Below, in pieces: positions 35,971 through 48,055 of a stretch of DNA of 64,000 bases; the first letter of the stretch is position 1, and each line of letters begins with the position of its first letter. The translations under genes were made by a program, and so were the position numbers. The notes beneath the pieces were generated by a model. It was not told the DNA's origin. It did not search any database and worked only from the letters and a program-made list of their open reading frames with translations. The stretch lies in assembly GCA_963930775.1 (NCBI GenBank), contig OZ005689.1, forward strand, positions 6,046,569-6,110,568, in the 5' to 3' direction. This DNA is from Cliona cf. orientalis (taxonomy: Eukaryota > Porifera > Demospongiae > Clionaida > Clionaidae).

Positions 35971-36666
35971 ATAGTACTAATACTGTAATCTGATTGGTCA
36001 ATTAGCGTAGAATAATTCACGGTATTCCACTGCGCCAGAACGCGCAATGCGCGTAGTTGAGCTCCACACAGTAACCATGGCGATTCAAACAAAAAAGAAT
36101 GGCGACATCAAATCAGTAGTCCAGAATAACGCTATGGTTAGGTAAGCTCTATTGCTAGCTCTGTCCAACAGACTCTCAGGCATTCACAAACGGATAGAAG
36201 AAAGCTAGTTCGACCGCTCACAATGACGGCCACGTTGTAGCGGCGGCCATCACTAGCCTACATGCAGCCTGACTAGCTAGTACTGTACAGTGAACACCAG
36301 TAGTCTATAGGCAGAGTGGTCTATGCATGGGTTCCTTATAGACTCACCAGCTTATTTTCCACTCCAAAGCTGTTTAAAACTTGTCACGTTCGTCGATGTG
36401 CGGCGCCATGGCTGGCTGCCTTTCGCGCGAACCCAGCTGTGCCTTGTCAGCAGTGAATCAAGCGTGAAGAGGGCGGTGCCTAAGATGACGTGGACACAGA
36501 GTGGTAATTGGTTGACATGACAATGTGTGGTCAGAGTACAAGTAATATAGGCAAGTGCGCGGTGGCTGTGCTGTAGCAATTCCTATAATGTCTCTCTGAG
36601 TCTGAGATACAGCCATTGATTCCTAGCTAGCACTACAGTTATTAGTCCTATTCTATTATAATAAAA

Positions 36667-36815
36667 CAACAATTGCACACTCCTTCTCATTGAATAGTGT
36701 GTTTATTACTACCCTCGGTGTGAATATTCCACTCGGCCTTCGGCCTCGTGGAATATACCCACACCTTGGGTAGTAATAAATCACACTATTCAATGAAGGA
36801 GTGTGCAATAATTGT
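36667..36815. repeat. Compound palindrome with CACTCGGCCTTCGGCC core
   Basis: Arms GCACACTCCTTCTCATTGAA with ATAGTGTG and the inverse at about 36780-36815 enclose GAATATTCCACTCGGCC and GGCCTCGTGGAATAT. The TTTATT at 36702-36707 inside it could serve as the minus-strand poly(A) signal of the DHHC gene. Confidence 0.7.
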
Positions 36816-36921
36816 ATATTATTATCACAGTGTGATGTCATGTCTTGTGACGAAAGATTGAAAAACAGTCGAGAATAGTAAGAATAGGATAAAATCTCAG
36901 TGATAATAAATTATAGACAGT

Positions 36922-39900
36922 TTATACGCTGTGTATGGAGTTGAATGCAGAGGAGTACTTGCTTGGTGGTATGGGGTCAGGAATGCGGGGAGCAATGCAG
37001 GGCAGGCACCAGAGAATCTTTGAACCTAAAAAAAAATCAAAAACAAAGCATCAATAATATTTGAAATAAAATAATTATTTGTAAAGGATCATTATTACTT
37101 TAAGGTGTGACTGGTGCTATAGTAGTTGTTATAGCAGGGATTCCCCCAGAACGGAATCCAAACCGGGTGCTTAATAATATTTAAGTTATACGATTAAACT
37201 CCACCCATTTCTTTGATATTATTTTTATCTAATTAGCCCAAAGTCAAACTGGGTGCCTCACCCTGATTCAGGTATGCTGGGGGAAACACACAAGGCAGGC
37301 ACCGAAAAATCTTACCTCGACCGCATAGAGCCTGTATGAGCTGCAGTTTGGGCGTGTCTGGAAACTTCATGGGGTGGCCATAGCGATGAACCTCCAGGGC
37401 ATTCCGGTCACACAACACAGCTATCGTCTGAAAAGGGTTTGTGTGCGTGTGTGGTGAGTTTACAATAGAGATATAATCAGCTCAGGCTATATATGCATAT
37501 AATCAGAGTGGTGAAATTTTAATATTGAAGTAGAATCGAGATTTTAGTAAGGAAGTGTTGGACTCATAGCCACCCCTAGTTCTCAAGGCTAGACACCTAC
37601 ATGTAAGTGGCTCTATATTTTGCAGGGAGTAGGTTTGCCTGAGCAGGCAATGCCCCTTAATTAGGTCTGGGATTGGCAGTAGAAGATAAATCTACTGAAT
37701 TTTCATGCGTGCATGAGTTTGTGTTGGGGGAGAGCGAATCATACTTACTTGTCCCATCCCAATTGCTGTCACAAACATTCCAAACACTACTGCCTCAAAG
37801 AACAGTAACAGTGTCATTACTCTGCAGTGCATGTGGGGGGAGAGAGAGGATGGAGCAATGACGTCATGTGACTGAATGTGGGTGTGGCTTACTTGTCGAC
37901 GGTACCCTGTGAGTTGTCGTTATAGTGAGATCTCCAGTCACCGATGATTATAATAATAGTATAGAGACAAAATATGCCTGCAGCAATACGGAAAAAATTT
38001 TGCACTTATTATTATCTTTGTGCTAAACAGTTTTTCAGAAGAATATTTTACTACCAAACTGTCACCGAATCACACATACGAATATTATAGACTAGAAATA
38101 GATTATGGTAGATCAAATTTAATTTCTACATACCGATATAGACTAGAAAGAGGAAGAAATATTTGAAGTTGAGTTCCCCCACACAGTTATTGACCCAGGG
38201 ACAGTGGTGGTCCATACGACGAACACAACGCCTGCACTTCCTGACAAAAAACAAACAAACAATCAATGTCATAGCTGATATCGATAGTAGGTACATACAA
38301 TGTACATGCGTATGTACATTTAGGTACATACACTGAAATGTACACTACAAGCTGAATAAGTCATCTATAGATTTGCTTGCAACCAAAAACAGTCCCACTG
38401 TAGTTTGGCTAATAGCCAACAAATACAATAGGGTTCTACTTCGGGCTGGGGGTGCCTCCGCCCTCCCCACCCTCCTGGGATGTTGAGATTGATTTGCTCC
38501 CCCCTCCACCCCACCTTTCAAACTGACTTTTTCTTACATTTAGTATCGGATTGCAACCCTACCCTTGAATTTTGGCACTCAAAATCCTGAAATAAATACT
38601 ACGATGAGAGTAGTTACAGCTACCAGGAGTGGATTAGATGGTACTACCATTCAGTACCTATAGTACTCACTTGCAGTGGTGTGAGCGTGGTGGTCTGTAT
38701 GTCTCACATTTAGTGCACACGGTCCAAGCATCAATAGGGGGCGGCTCCTGAACACACAAAAGGACACATGTGGTCAGCTTAATGAAATTTTTAAGGCAGC
38801 CAATCACTGAGAGATTGGGTGTGTACATGTTAATATTATTCTCCTCTCTCTCCCTCCCTCTCCTATCTCTCTCTTCCTCCCTCCCTCTCTCTCTCTCCCT
38901 CCTCCTATCTCTCTCTTCCTCCCTCCCTCTCCCTCTCTCTCCCTCCCCGCCCTCTGAGTCTCCTCTCTCTCTCCCTCTTCCTCCCTCCCCGCTCTCTCTC
39001 ATCCCTCCCTCCTTTCTTCTCTGTTCACCTTTTTCTTTTTCTTTTGATTTGGGTCTGGCCTTTCCAAGTCTGAGGAGAAGTCTATCTTAGTGGCAGGAAG
39101 GGGAACATATCCTGAATATGCATGCACGTGTACAGTGCATTCATGTATACATTAACACATGTATGTACATTATGCATACAGAATAACATGAAAGAGAACA
39201 GAACACTATTATACTTGTACATAATAGTATCAAAATCTGAGAGGCATGTTCAAATCACCCCTTGTGATCTTACATGTACAAACTGTTTGTTGACCTCTCA
39301 TCGTTGGCCTACACTATAATCATCCACACCCCTCTGATAGCCGGCAATTAATTCGCCAACAAAACCTTGGTTGCTAGGCGATAGCCAACAAGTACACATG
39401 TACAGCATGTAATTACATGTATGTGGTCAAATTACAGTAGATAGTGCTTAGTTCAATTGAGTTTTCACTAGCCTATCAATGATTATTAAACCTGGGTAGT
39501 GAACTCGGTAGAACTACATGTAAGTGTTATCTATATCTGACCCTAGCCACCTTAGACATCTACAATAAATTACAGTAGTTCTGTAGATTGTAACGTACCA
39601 GGATTTGAGAGCATGGTTCTGAGATGAGCTATGAAGGACAAGGCGACTAAGAAGTGAGCAAAGAGAGCTTTAAGTGTCCGAGAGGTGCTGTGTAAAATTA
39701 ATGGAATTGATAAATATACACGTACTACTCCATGCAACACCAAAAAAAGGGGGAAAATATAAATCAATTCACTACTATAACTGAATTAGTGGTTCATTAA
39801 AATTATATCTGGAGACTTTGTAGAGTGTTTAATTGTGGAAAGGTTTTGAATCAAGGCTGTGATACTGAACAGCAATTTACGCTATTTAGCTACTAATTTG

Positions 39901-40121
39901 CAAGAATTAGGAAATATCAGTAATGCAGATCATCTATCGTGGATAGACCACCTTTGCCTCAGGATCGACCAGGATCAAGTTGCGCATTAATTAGAAACTC
40001 ACCTAGGTTCTTTGCCATACTCGATGACCTGGTAGACTAGCGTGTAGTCGGCGTAGATGATCAGCATATACACGCAGCTGAATGTCACCAGCCCGAGCGT
40101 ATGCGTGTGAAATACAACCAT
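36922..40121 (-). CDS. DHHC palmitoyltransferase (9 exons)
   Basis: Exons in transcript order: 40121-40003, 39687-39599, 39111-39029, 38747-38671, 38240-38134, 37977-37893, 37821-37749, 37427-37316, 37025-36922. The splice sites are GT-AG, all phases agree and the product has 282 residues. The enzyme transfers palmitate from CoA to cysteines of membrane-associated proteins. The cysteine-rich domain is complete: [15 protein letters not shown], then [20 protein letters not shown] with the catalytic Cys in DHHC. Four membrane segments are visible: residues about 9-30, 46-64, the [12 protein letters not shown] to IIIIIG pair after the catalytic domain, and [37 protein letters not shown] before the domain resembles the ZDHHC3/7 group, so a Golgi enzyme is likely, but I do not assign a paralogue. 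A lysine run (KKKKK) precedes EPPPIDAW. It is shorter than most vertebrate members. It shares a promoter with CFAP45. Confidence 0.93.
38838..39010. repeat. CT-rich simple sequence in a DHHC-gene intron
   Basis: An imperfect (CT)n/(CCT)n tract of about 170 bp lies between exons 3 and 4 of the DHHC gene. The ORFs across it are low-complexity artefacts. Confidence 0.9.
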
Positions 40122-40306
40122 CTTTGCGATGTCTTCGATCGAACCAGTTCCAGCAGCCACACCTTATGACCTTGTCGCCACACCTACGTCACATGATTAG
40201 CACGTGACTTGATGATGCGGTATCTATGGAAACGCTAATCATAAACATAGACCCAAAAATCCACAAACAAAACGAAGCTAAGGAGCCGAACAAGTGAGAT
40301 TGGATC
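40122..40306. promoter_or_regulatory. Bidirectional promoter of the DHHC gene and CFAP45
   Basis: Only 185 bp separate the two start codons. The interval has no TATA box. It contains a CACGTGAC E-box-like string at about 40201, ACGTCACATGATTAGCACG next to it, and the X-box-like site listed separately. Confidence 0.75.
40220..40233 (+). promoter_or_regulatory. RFX X-box-like site
   Basis: GTATCTATGGAAAC matches the X-box consensus GTTNCCATGGNAAC at 10 of 12 fixed positions, with a perfect right half. It lies 74 bp before the CFAP45 start codon, the usual distance for X-boxes of ciliary genes. Confidence 0.65.
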
Positions 40307-43300
40307 ATGGTAAGTGATCGAGATACGCTATAATAATTATGTAGCTACAGCAAAAAGCTAAAAAGCTTAAGCTGGCTATTTCATGTTCTGTGCTATGATT
40401 ACTACAGGCCACTGTGAGTTTGACTTCAGTGGAGTCTGGGAAATCCAACCGATCCAGACATCGAAATCCACCAAAGATCATCAGCAGAACATCCTATGTG
40501 GTGAGCTGATAATAATGTTATTAGAATTGACTCTGTGTATTTAATTAGCTATGTCTCATCATTGGTAAGTTTAATATTGAGGGGTTCACAAGATGCATAG
40601 TTGAATTCACCTCTTTTGCACCTATTTGTTTTTCCGTCATTGTCCTATACAGTGATATATTGGGCCATATTCCTCTGTTATGTCGCGGGTAGCTAGCAAT
40701 TGACCTACTTTGGTTGCTAGGCAAACAGTTATTTGCTAAGTTTCATCTTGAGAAATTGATCTACAACAAGATTTATTACAACGTCATAATATTATTCTTT
40801 ATTCAGGATGAGACGCTATTTGGTCCTCCAGCTAGGCTAAAGCAGATGACTGGGAACAGGTCATGGGGTGGGAGCAGTGCTCCTGACCTTTCCCCCTCTC
40901 TGGGAGGGGGGTCGTCACAGGTCGGCGGCAGCAAGAAGAAGGCCAGGGGGAGGGGAAGGAGGATGAGCAATGACCCTGAGGTCGTACAGGTCATCACCAA
41001 GGATCTCATCAGGAAGATCAGGTTCACTCATAGCTACAATTTACTTTATTACAGGGTCTCCCTAAAGTGTGTTAGAGTGGTGCTGCAGCACTCTGATGTA
41101 TCCATATTTCCTTTCAAGATGTGGTGCATTCTTTATTTTCCTCTCAACAATTGCATACTGCATATGTTTGAAGGAGCTGGGTTTATTCAAATATCATAGA
41201 ATCTCTCTAATTTTAGATACAGTGTATGCTACAACCGCCAAAAGTCCATAATATATTTATCAGAATTTCATGGATTCCTTTGTAGCTTGAAGTACATATA
41301 CTTAACCTACTGTATAGCAGGAACTTTCGAGGGAGAATACTTTTGTGGATCAGTAGTTCGCGGAGAAAATTTTCGTGAAATATTAAACTGATTGCATAAA
41401 TGGGTGTGGCATGCCTAAAATTTCGTAGAGAAAACTTTCACGGGTGGCTGTAAAATCGCGAAATTCATGAAGGTTTCCTCCCTTTAAAGTTTCCCACTAT
41501 ACGATAATTAGTATCCTTCATTTACATGCATAACATGTACATGTAAAAGGATTATTATGTATCCTAAATTCCTTGATATTTTGAGCTTTTTCCCCTGGCA
41601 GGGTTCCTGGTACTCCGGATCCATCGGGTCTCTCTGTGGTGCTGGACCAGGCTGAATTTGAGCGGATCAGGCAAGGGGCAAAGGTACTCACCGACTCGGA
41701 CAAACGTGAGCTTGAGGTGACGGCCAGGGCTGGCAGGAACGCCCGACTGGAGGCGTCCAACGCCCGCAAGATGGAGATGCAGGCTCTCGAGATGCAGAGG
41801 AAGAAGAACGAGAAGCCATCAGATCTTGAGCAGGTCAGCCTAGTAAATGTTATAAAGTGATATCTTTCTGCATGAGTTTTATTTGGTGTGAAGAATTTTA
41901 CTAGTCAAGTGCAGTATATGCGTGATTTAATTAGAACACCCTATACATTACATAGTCCTGAGCAGCCTACTTTGACAAATTTGTACATTGACGTATAACC
42001 TGTTCAAATATTGGCTGGTGTATAGTTCTTACATTGTAAATCTGTGCAGGGTTTCATTTAGAATTTTTGTCAAGGGGGGGCAAATGCGACAATTCCAGAG
42101 TTAAGGGGGGGCAAAGACTATAGTATGTTTTTCTAAGAATGACGTTGTGCTCATTAACTTCATTATATTAGGGGGGTCTGGGGGTATGCTCCCCCAGGAA
42201 AAAATTTTAATGTTTCAACCTCTGAGACTGTTTCTGGTGGCTTCTGAGCACTTGGATGGGGAAAGTCTATTAGTAATATCCACTGGTTCCCCTCTATTTC
42301 AAGTCGAATGTTACAAGGATGTGCGGATGTGTCTCCTACCGCGTGTAGCGCGAAGCTTTAGCTAAGTTATGGCTTAAAAATGAGCAAAACTGCCACTTTG
42401 GACACTTTCACCGTTTAAATCTTTTACTTGTGCATGTATTGCATGTATGGATGGTGGCTACTCTCAAGGGGGGGCAGCCAGCTTCCAAGGGGGGGGGGGC
42501 GAGTGACCCCTCCCGCCCCCCCCCTAAATGAAACCCTGTCTGTGTATATTACTGCAGGAAGCCCAGGAGAAGGGCACTGAGCTACTAGGCAAGGCCAAGG
42601 CCATGATGGACGAACAAGACGACGAAATCAAGAAGCTGAATGAGGTGATCCTCAACGCCAAGTGCCATGCCATCAGAGACACTCAGCTGAAGGAGAAGGA
42701 AGAGATAGAGATGGCCATGAGGGAGGAGGAAGAGAGGCTAGACCTGATGATGGAGGTTGACAGGGTGAAGGCTCTCGCAGAGTTTGAGGAGAGGGAGAGA
42801 GAGAGGCACCTACAAAGACTAAAGTGAGTTATATACATGTATAAAATCACTAATGAATCCTAACCTTGTTTCCTAACCTTTCCATCATTAAATTCAACAT
42901 TGTCATCCAAGGAACCGCTCAAAAATCAGTGCATATAAAGTACCGTATAGTGGGAAATATTCTAGGGAGAAAACTTTTATGAATCAGTAGGAAGTGCATG
43001 AGCATTTCGTGCAAAACTTTTGCGGAATGCTAAATCATGTATATTCTTTCGTGAGTGGCTCTCTAACTGCGAAATTAGTGAAAATCTTTTCTCTCTCAAA
43101 AATTTTCTGCTATACAGTATGCTGATTGAACCCTGAGCTTTAATTATGCAGGGGTGCTGAGGTGATCCAGCATCAGATCAAAGGGAGGGAGCAGCAGAGG
43201 CTGCTCGATGCAGAGAAGAAGGACCAGGAGACACAGGCCATGCTCAAGTATCTCGAGAGATTGCAGGAGGAAGACATGGAAAATCTACAGAAGAAGAGAC

Positions 43301-46300
43301 AGTCACAGAAACAGCTCATGGAGGAGGTCGCTCAGTGCAATGAGGTGGGTCAAGAGAGAGGGAGGGACAGAGCTACGGAAGGAGGGAGGTTGGGGAGAAA
43401 GAGAGAGAGCATTAGCCTCGTCTCCAGGCTCCCCAATCGTTTTCAACTCTTGCATGCGCTGAAAAAGATCAAAGAGCATGGGGACGAGGCTAATTAAGAG
43501 AGCACTAGTACATGTACATGGTAGGCAATAATTAATGGCATGAAGAAACAAGGTGAGTGAGTATACATGTACATGTACATACCCTGTAATAAATTATTAA
43601 AAGTACCACCCTTTGTTAAAATTCACCGACAGTGGGTATCTCATTGTGTTGCAGGAGATCCAGCGCCAGAAGGCACTGCATAAGGAGCAGGAGAAACTGG
43701 AGGATCTTCGAGTGATGGAGTACTTACAAGAAAAAGAGGTACATCACTTAGTATCAGCCATGGAGGCTGCAGGAGCTTAATTAAGAGCTGCCCCTGCACT
43801 CATGGGCTCCCGCTGATGGTAGATGATCATGCACTGTACAATACGTTACGTTGGTACATGTAGCAGTTAACATTAATTTTATGATAGCAACGTAATTTCC
43901 TGACTGGATAGTTAGAGGATCATTAGCATGTCATTAATATATTCAGTTACCATAACAACATGATTTCCAACCCCCAACTGTGGGATAGTTAGAGGTGATA
44001 GAGGATCAGCTAAATTTGAAAACCAACGTCTGAATGAAATTTGTATGTTGGTTATTTAGAAACGTGAAGAGGAGCACCAGGCTGAGCTGGAGAGGCAGAA
44101 GGCAGAGAAAGAGAAGGAGATCTCGAGACTGAGAGCACAGCAGGAGAGAGCCAAGGATAAGCAAGCGGAGAGGGTGAGCGCCATCAGCCTAGCCAGCTGA
44201 CCTACATGTACATGTACCTTAGGGCTACGATTATTTGCGGGTACAAATCTTAGCAGATTGTGGAAATAGTGCGTTTTGTGGGTACTCATTTTTCAAAAAT
44301 GTTGAAAATTTTAATATTCGCTAGTACATATTATGTTAAAGTGTCCTTAAGGTAGTTCTATCCTCCATTTTACTATCATTGATTACTGCATGTACATGTA
44401 TAAATTTCAATTGGCGAAAAGTGCATGTATCTCCTGGTGAAAAATTCCTTGTGTACGGTTATTATGGATAATAAGCATGGTGCTTTGCTTGATAAATCTA
44501 CAGGATGCACTTCGTGCCAAGCGTCGCCATGAAGAATTTGAGAGAGAATGGAGGAGAAAGGAGAGAGATGGAGCAATCAAGAAGTGAGCTCAATTTCAAT
44601 TAAAACATTCCATTATTATCTAGGACTAGTGCAGATGGGCACTTAATGGTACATGTACATGTAACTCACACGTACAGTTTCAATCTGCATGGATACTTAC
44701 CCGACCATGAATTGTGTGCATTCACCATTCACATGGAAGCTGCTACGTTGACCCGTTGAAATGAGGTGGCGTGTAGCTAGGCCTTTATGATAGTTTTAGC
44801 TATCGTGGCAGCAATTACTGTAGTGTCCCAGGCAAGCACCCACCCGCTGGAGGTAAGCGCCCATTTCAAGGAGTCAATGTAGCAGCTTCTATACAAATGT
44901 ATAGAAATTGTGTCCTGGGTAAGCACCCATCATGCGGGCCATAATCGTGATGCATGTTTAAGCGCCCATGGGCACTTACCCGGGACACTATGGTACATGT
45001 AACTATAATATCATGACTTGACCGTCGTGTGTATGTGTTTTGTAGAGCTGAAACTGAGAAGATGTTGATTGATGCTCGTCACCAGCAGATCCAGCACAGA
45101 GATCACTTCCTGGCAGTGGAGGCTCTCAGGGACAGGGAGGAATTCAACAGAGTGCTAAAGTAAGTGCCTACTCCCCCCCACTCCAATACTGCTGATTATT
45201 TTGGAGTACAAATAATATCATTCCTTTGGGATTGGATCCACCAGCCTAGCTATAATCACCGTATATATGAAAATTTTTACTCAATAAAAAAAATTAACTT
45301 TACCATGCCCAGCTACTTTTGTGCTGCAGAAAATTCGGTGTAAAAATTGCGGTAAAGGTTGCCACATTTCTATGCAATCTTTAACTGACAATTTTCTCCT
45401 GGCAAAAATTTTTATGTACACGGTATGTAATTACCTTTCAATAATTTCAGGGTTCAGAAGGAGCTAATGGATCAGGATAGGAAGAAACAAGAGGCGGACG
45501 CAGCGAGGAGACACGCCCACGCAGAGGAGGTGAGGAAGCAGGTGAGAGAGAAGGAGGCGGGCAAGGTGATGCAAAGGAGAGCGTTCTTTGATGAGGGAAT
45601 CAAACTGGACCAGGAGGCAAGGGAGAGGTGAGCTCTACTGCTAGCTACATGTACGTGTACATGCATGTACATATTATATGTACACAGAGATTGCTAGTTC
45701 TTCAGGAGGGGGAACCAGACACATTCCTGTACTGAGTACTACTTTCTAAATTACTAACTTTACCATAGGCAACGGCAGCAACAAGGGCAATGTTGGTAAA
45801 ATTGGTAATATTGGTAAAGTTAGTAATTTTGGTGCTGTAGACGACGGCAGCGATAAGGGTAATGTTGGTAAAATTTGTAAAGTTAGTAATTTTGGTGCTG
45901 TAGGCGATGGCAGCAGCAAGGATAATGTTGGTAAAATTGGTAAAACTAGTAATTTTGGAGCTGTGGGCAATGGCAGCTAGCGACAAGGGTAATGTTGGCA
46001 AAGTTGATAAAATTGGTAAAGTTAGTAATTTTGGTTCCGTAGGCGATGGCAGCTACTAGGGTAATGTTGATAAAATTGGTAAAGTTGGTAATTTTGGTGC
46101 TATAGGCGACGGCAGTGTCAAGGGTAATATTGATAAAGTTGGTAAAATTGGTAAAATTAGTAATTTTGGTGCTGTAGACGACGGCAGCGACAAGGGTAAT
46201 GTTGGTAATGTTGGTAAAATTGGTAAAGTATGGAATGGAAATCAAAGGCTCAGGGGGTGGGAGATTCCTGCACTCGTTCCACCTCATCCTCTACATAAAT

Positions 46301-46962
46301 CCCTGATGTACAAGTGATAAATGGAGGCCTTCACATTCTGTGTTGATAGCAGCCAAACTGTGCTAGAGGATCCTTCATCTCATCTACATTAATAATTAAG
46401 CCAGCTGGAAGAGAAAAACAAAACAACAATAAGGGCAGCTGCCATGCCCGGTACGATTTGCGATGCATAGGTAGTGATTAGGCGGAGGGTAGGGTTTAGG
46501 GTTTGAGTTAGAATAATAAGATTAGTATATTGCTGGTGGGGTTAATTAAAAAGGTTACAGGTGCAGGTGCTCTGACCATGTACATGTACCCTATATACAC
46601 ATGTGGCATAAAATTTAATGTGGCTGGAACTATGCAAACCTAGCTGCCATGTCACTATGTTACTTGTGTACTTAAAAGGCTTTTATCAAGCTGCATGATT
46701 TGGCCATAACTAAAAAATACTTTATACATTAATATGTACTATGAGTGAAGGTTTGCACCCTCAGCGAATTATATAGGTATCCATGTGCAACCCTTTTAAT
46801 TATTGCTATCATTATGTGTGTAGGCGTAAGAAACTGGATGAGATCAAGCAGCGTAAGCTAGCCGAACTGAAGGCTGTCGGCATCCCAGACAAGTACTGTG
46901 CTGAAGTGAGCAGAAGAATTACCGCCCCTCCCCCCTCCTTCACCATGTCAGGACTACACTGA
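40307..46962 (+). CDS. CFAP45: CFAP45, ciliary microtubule inner protein (12 exons)
   Basis: Exons: 40307-40309, 40408-40500, 40807-41021, 41602-41833, 42558-42823, 43152-43344, 43655-43738, 44060-44173, 44504-44583, 45046-45159, 45451-45627, 46824-46962. All junctions are GT-AG and in phase, giving 569 residues (human about 551). CFAP45 is a filamentous protein inside the doublet microtubules of motile cilia and flagella. Matches span the protein: ESLFG-like DETLFGPP, VQVITKDLIRKIR, the block ILNAKCHAIRDTQ, RLDLMMEVDRVKALAEFEER, MLKYLERLQEEDMENLQ, KEKEISRLRAQQERAKD, EFEREWRRKERD and the C-terminal AVGIPDKYC. The sequence is almost entirely charged coiled coil. The first coding exon is the ATG alone. 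A poly(A) signal is at 47252-47257. A decayed copy of the last two exons lies at 52811-53195. Confidence 0.96.
41307..41506. repeat. TACTGTATAGC-type MITE in CFAP45 intron 3
   Basis: TACTGTATAGCAGGAACTTT and the worn inverse near 41485-41506 (AAAGTTTCCCACTATACG) bound an element with internal TTTTCGTGAAA and GGAGAAAA repeats. Confidence 0.7.
42941..43119. repeat. TACCGTATAG-type MITE before CFAP45 exon 6
   Basis: TACCGTATAGTGGGAAATATT and AATTTTCTGCTATACAGTA are the inverted ends. The element ends 32 nt before exon 6. Confidence 0.8.
43411..43494. repeat. Short TTAGCCTCGTC hairpin in CFAP45 intron 6
   Basis: ATTAGCCTCGTCTCCAGGCT and CATGGGGACGAGGCTAAT are inverted, 84 bp in total. The ORF across exon 6 and this element is a read-through artefact. 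Confidence 0.7.
44820..45000. repeat. GTGTCCCGGGTAAG-family MITE in CFAP45 intron 9
   Basis: GTAGTGTCCCAGGCAAGCAC and GCACTTACCCGGGACACTA are the inverted ends; the interior GAAGCTGCTACATTGACTCC-like block (inverted) is shared with 57893-58057. A partial second copy is just upstream at about 44695-44770. Confidence 0.75.
45256..45425. repeat. MITE before CFAP45 exon 11
   Basis: CACCGTATATATGAAAATTTT and AAATTTTTATGTACACGGTA are the inverted termini. The element ends 25 nt before exon 11. Confidence 0.75.
45765..46230. repeat. Minisatellite, about 7 copies of a 60-80 bp unit
   Basis: The unit runs GGCGACGGCAGCGACAAGGG, then TAATG, a variable number of TTGGTAAAA 9-mers, and GTTAGTAATTTTGGTGCTGT. 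Units differ mainly in the count of 9-mers. The long minus-strand ORFs across it are repeats in translation, not genes. Confidence 0.9.
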
Positions 46963-47251
46963 TCAATGGACACGAACTGAACTTGTGTGAGAGATAGTAG
47001 CTACCTTTATACGATGTACATGTACATGCACCATGTCATACATACATACATGTACATGTACACATAATGATAATATCATTATACTTGTGTATGTATGTAT
47101 AAAGTTGTTGGAAACGGGCACTTTTGATGGGCAGGATATGTAGGGGATCTTATTGACAATTTTGTGGTCTAGTAGTATAATATACCAGGGCTTCACCCCT
47201 GGTTTCCTCCTTGATTGCACCATAAACAAGGAAAACCAAGGAATGTCTTCC

Positions 47252-47257
47252 AATAAA
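47252..47257 (+). terminator. Candidate poly(A) signal of CFAP45
   Basis: AATAAA 290 nt after the CFAP45 stop codon. Confidence 0.5.
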
Positions 47258-47390
47258 CCTTCTGGCACCATGGCACTGCTCATGCAAGATTTCTATTTTA
47301 GGGATTATGTTACCCTGTAGCTACAGACATATACCCTTGTGGTGAGATTTACTTTCAAGTTGCCGTCTTCATGAAAATTATTATAGATAA

Positions 47391-47790
47391 AAGTTATTTG
47401 GCCAAACATGTATTAAATTTTATGCAATGCGCCCGTTGGTGGAAATCGAATGTATTTCGCTCTATGGGAATAGCATGCATTTGTCGCGCTAGCCAAGCGA
47501 ATAGTTGCTCTCTTGAAAAAGTGCCTCAGCTACAAAAAGTTGTTTGGCCAAAAATGTATTAAATTTTATGCAATGCGCCCATTGGTGGGAATCGAATGTA
47601 TTTCGCTCTATGGGAATGGCATGCATTTATCGTGTTAGCCAAGCTCTCTCGAACGAGCGCCTCGGCTACATCCCTAGAGTACCGTAGCTAGCACCGTTTT
47701 TCGGTACCTACCCTGAAGCTCTGTGCAGCCTCCAAAATGCACGCTACTCCCATAGAGTGCAATACATTTGATTGGATTCCCACCAATGGG
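47391..47790. repeat. 146-bp tandem duplication plus inverted third copy
   Basis: Units starting at 47391 and 47537 share TTTGGCCAAA, ATGCAATGCGCCC, GTATTTCGCTCTATGGGAAT and GCATGCATTT. A third copy at about 47733-47790 is inverted (ACTCCCATAGAGTGCAATAC, ATTCCCACCAATGGG). Confidence 0.8.
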
Positions 47791-48055
47791 CATGACAGGA
47801 ACCTGGTCAGAACTTCCTGAAAGGGCGCTGAATATTATTTGCATAATTATCATTAAAATTCCTTCACACGTTTGTGTGGAATCCTATGCACAACACCTGG
47901 ATAATATCATTTCTTGTGACTTATGAAGGGACACATACACTGTACACACAAAGAGCTATAGCTAATTACATGTGAAATTTTGATAGTTCATAAAAACTTG
48001 TAGCTACTGGTGTACATCTGATTCTATGAATATGATGACCATTATAATATTATGT

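Larger units (their letters stand above)
29457..36921. other. Repeat-rich intergenic region between NFRKB and the DHHC gene
   Basis: The genes on either side converge here (NFRKB +, DHHC -). I see no supported gene. ORFs up to 158 codons at 32402-33560 lie entirely inside copies of the GC-rich repeat and its palindromic partner. Direct near-duplicates of about 70 bp (CTAGGCTGGAATGTTGGTCA) are at 30120-30185 and 30251-30322. Confidence 0.6.

Noticed and set aside
36077-36141. Possible first exon (ATGGCGATTCAAACAAAAAA... then GTTAG|GTAAGC) on the plus strand.
   Set aside because: It encodes only 21 residues, no following exon could be found before 36900, and the flanks are repeat-like. A promoter-like ATTGGTCAATT precedes it, but that is not enough.
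45765-46230. CRISPR-like regular repeat array.
   Set aside because: Units are contiguous with no unique spacers, the repeats are variable, and the DNA is nuclear and animal.
45702-46287. Minus-strand ORFs of 74-113 codons with ITNFTNFTN repeats.
   Set aside because: They are translations of the intronic minisatellite in CFAP45; unit length differences shift the frame.
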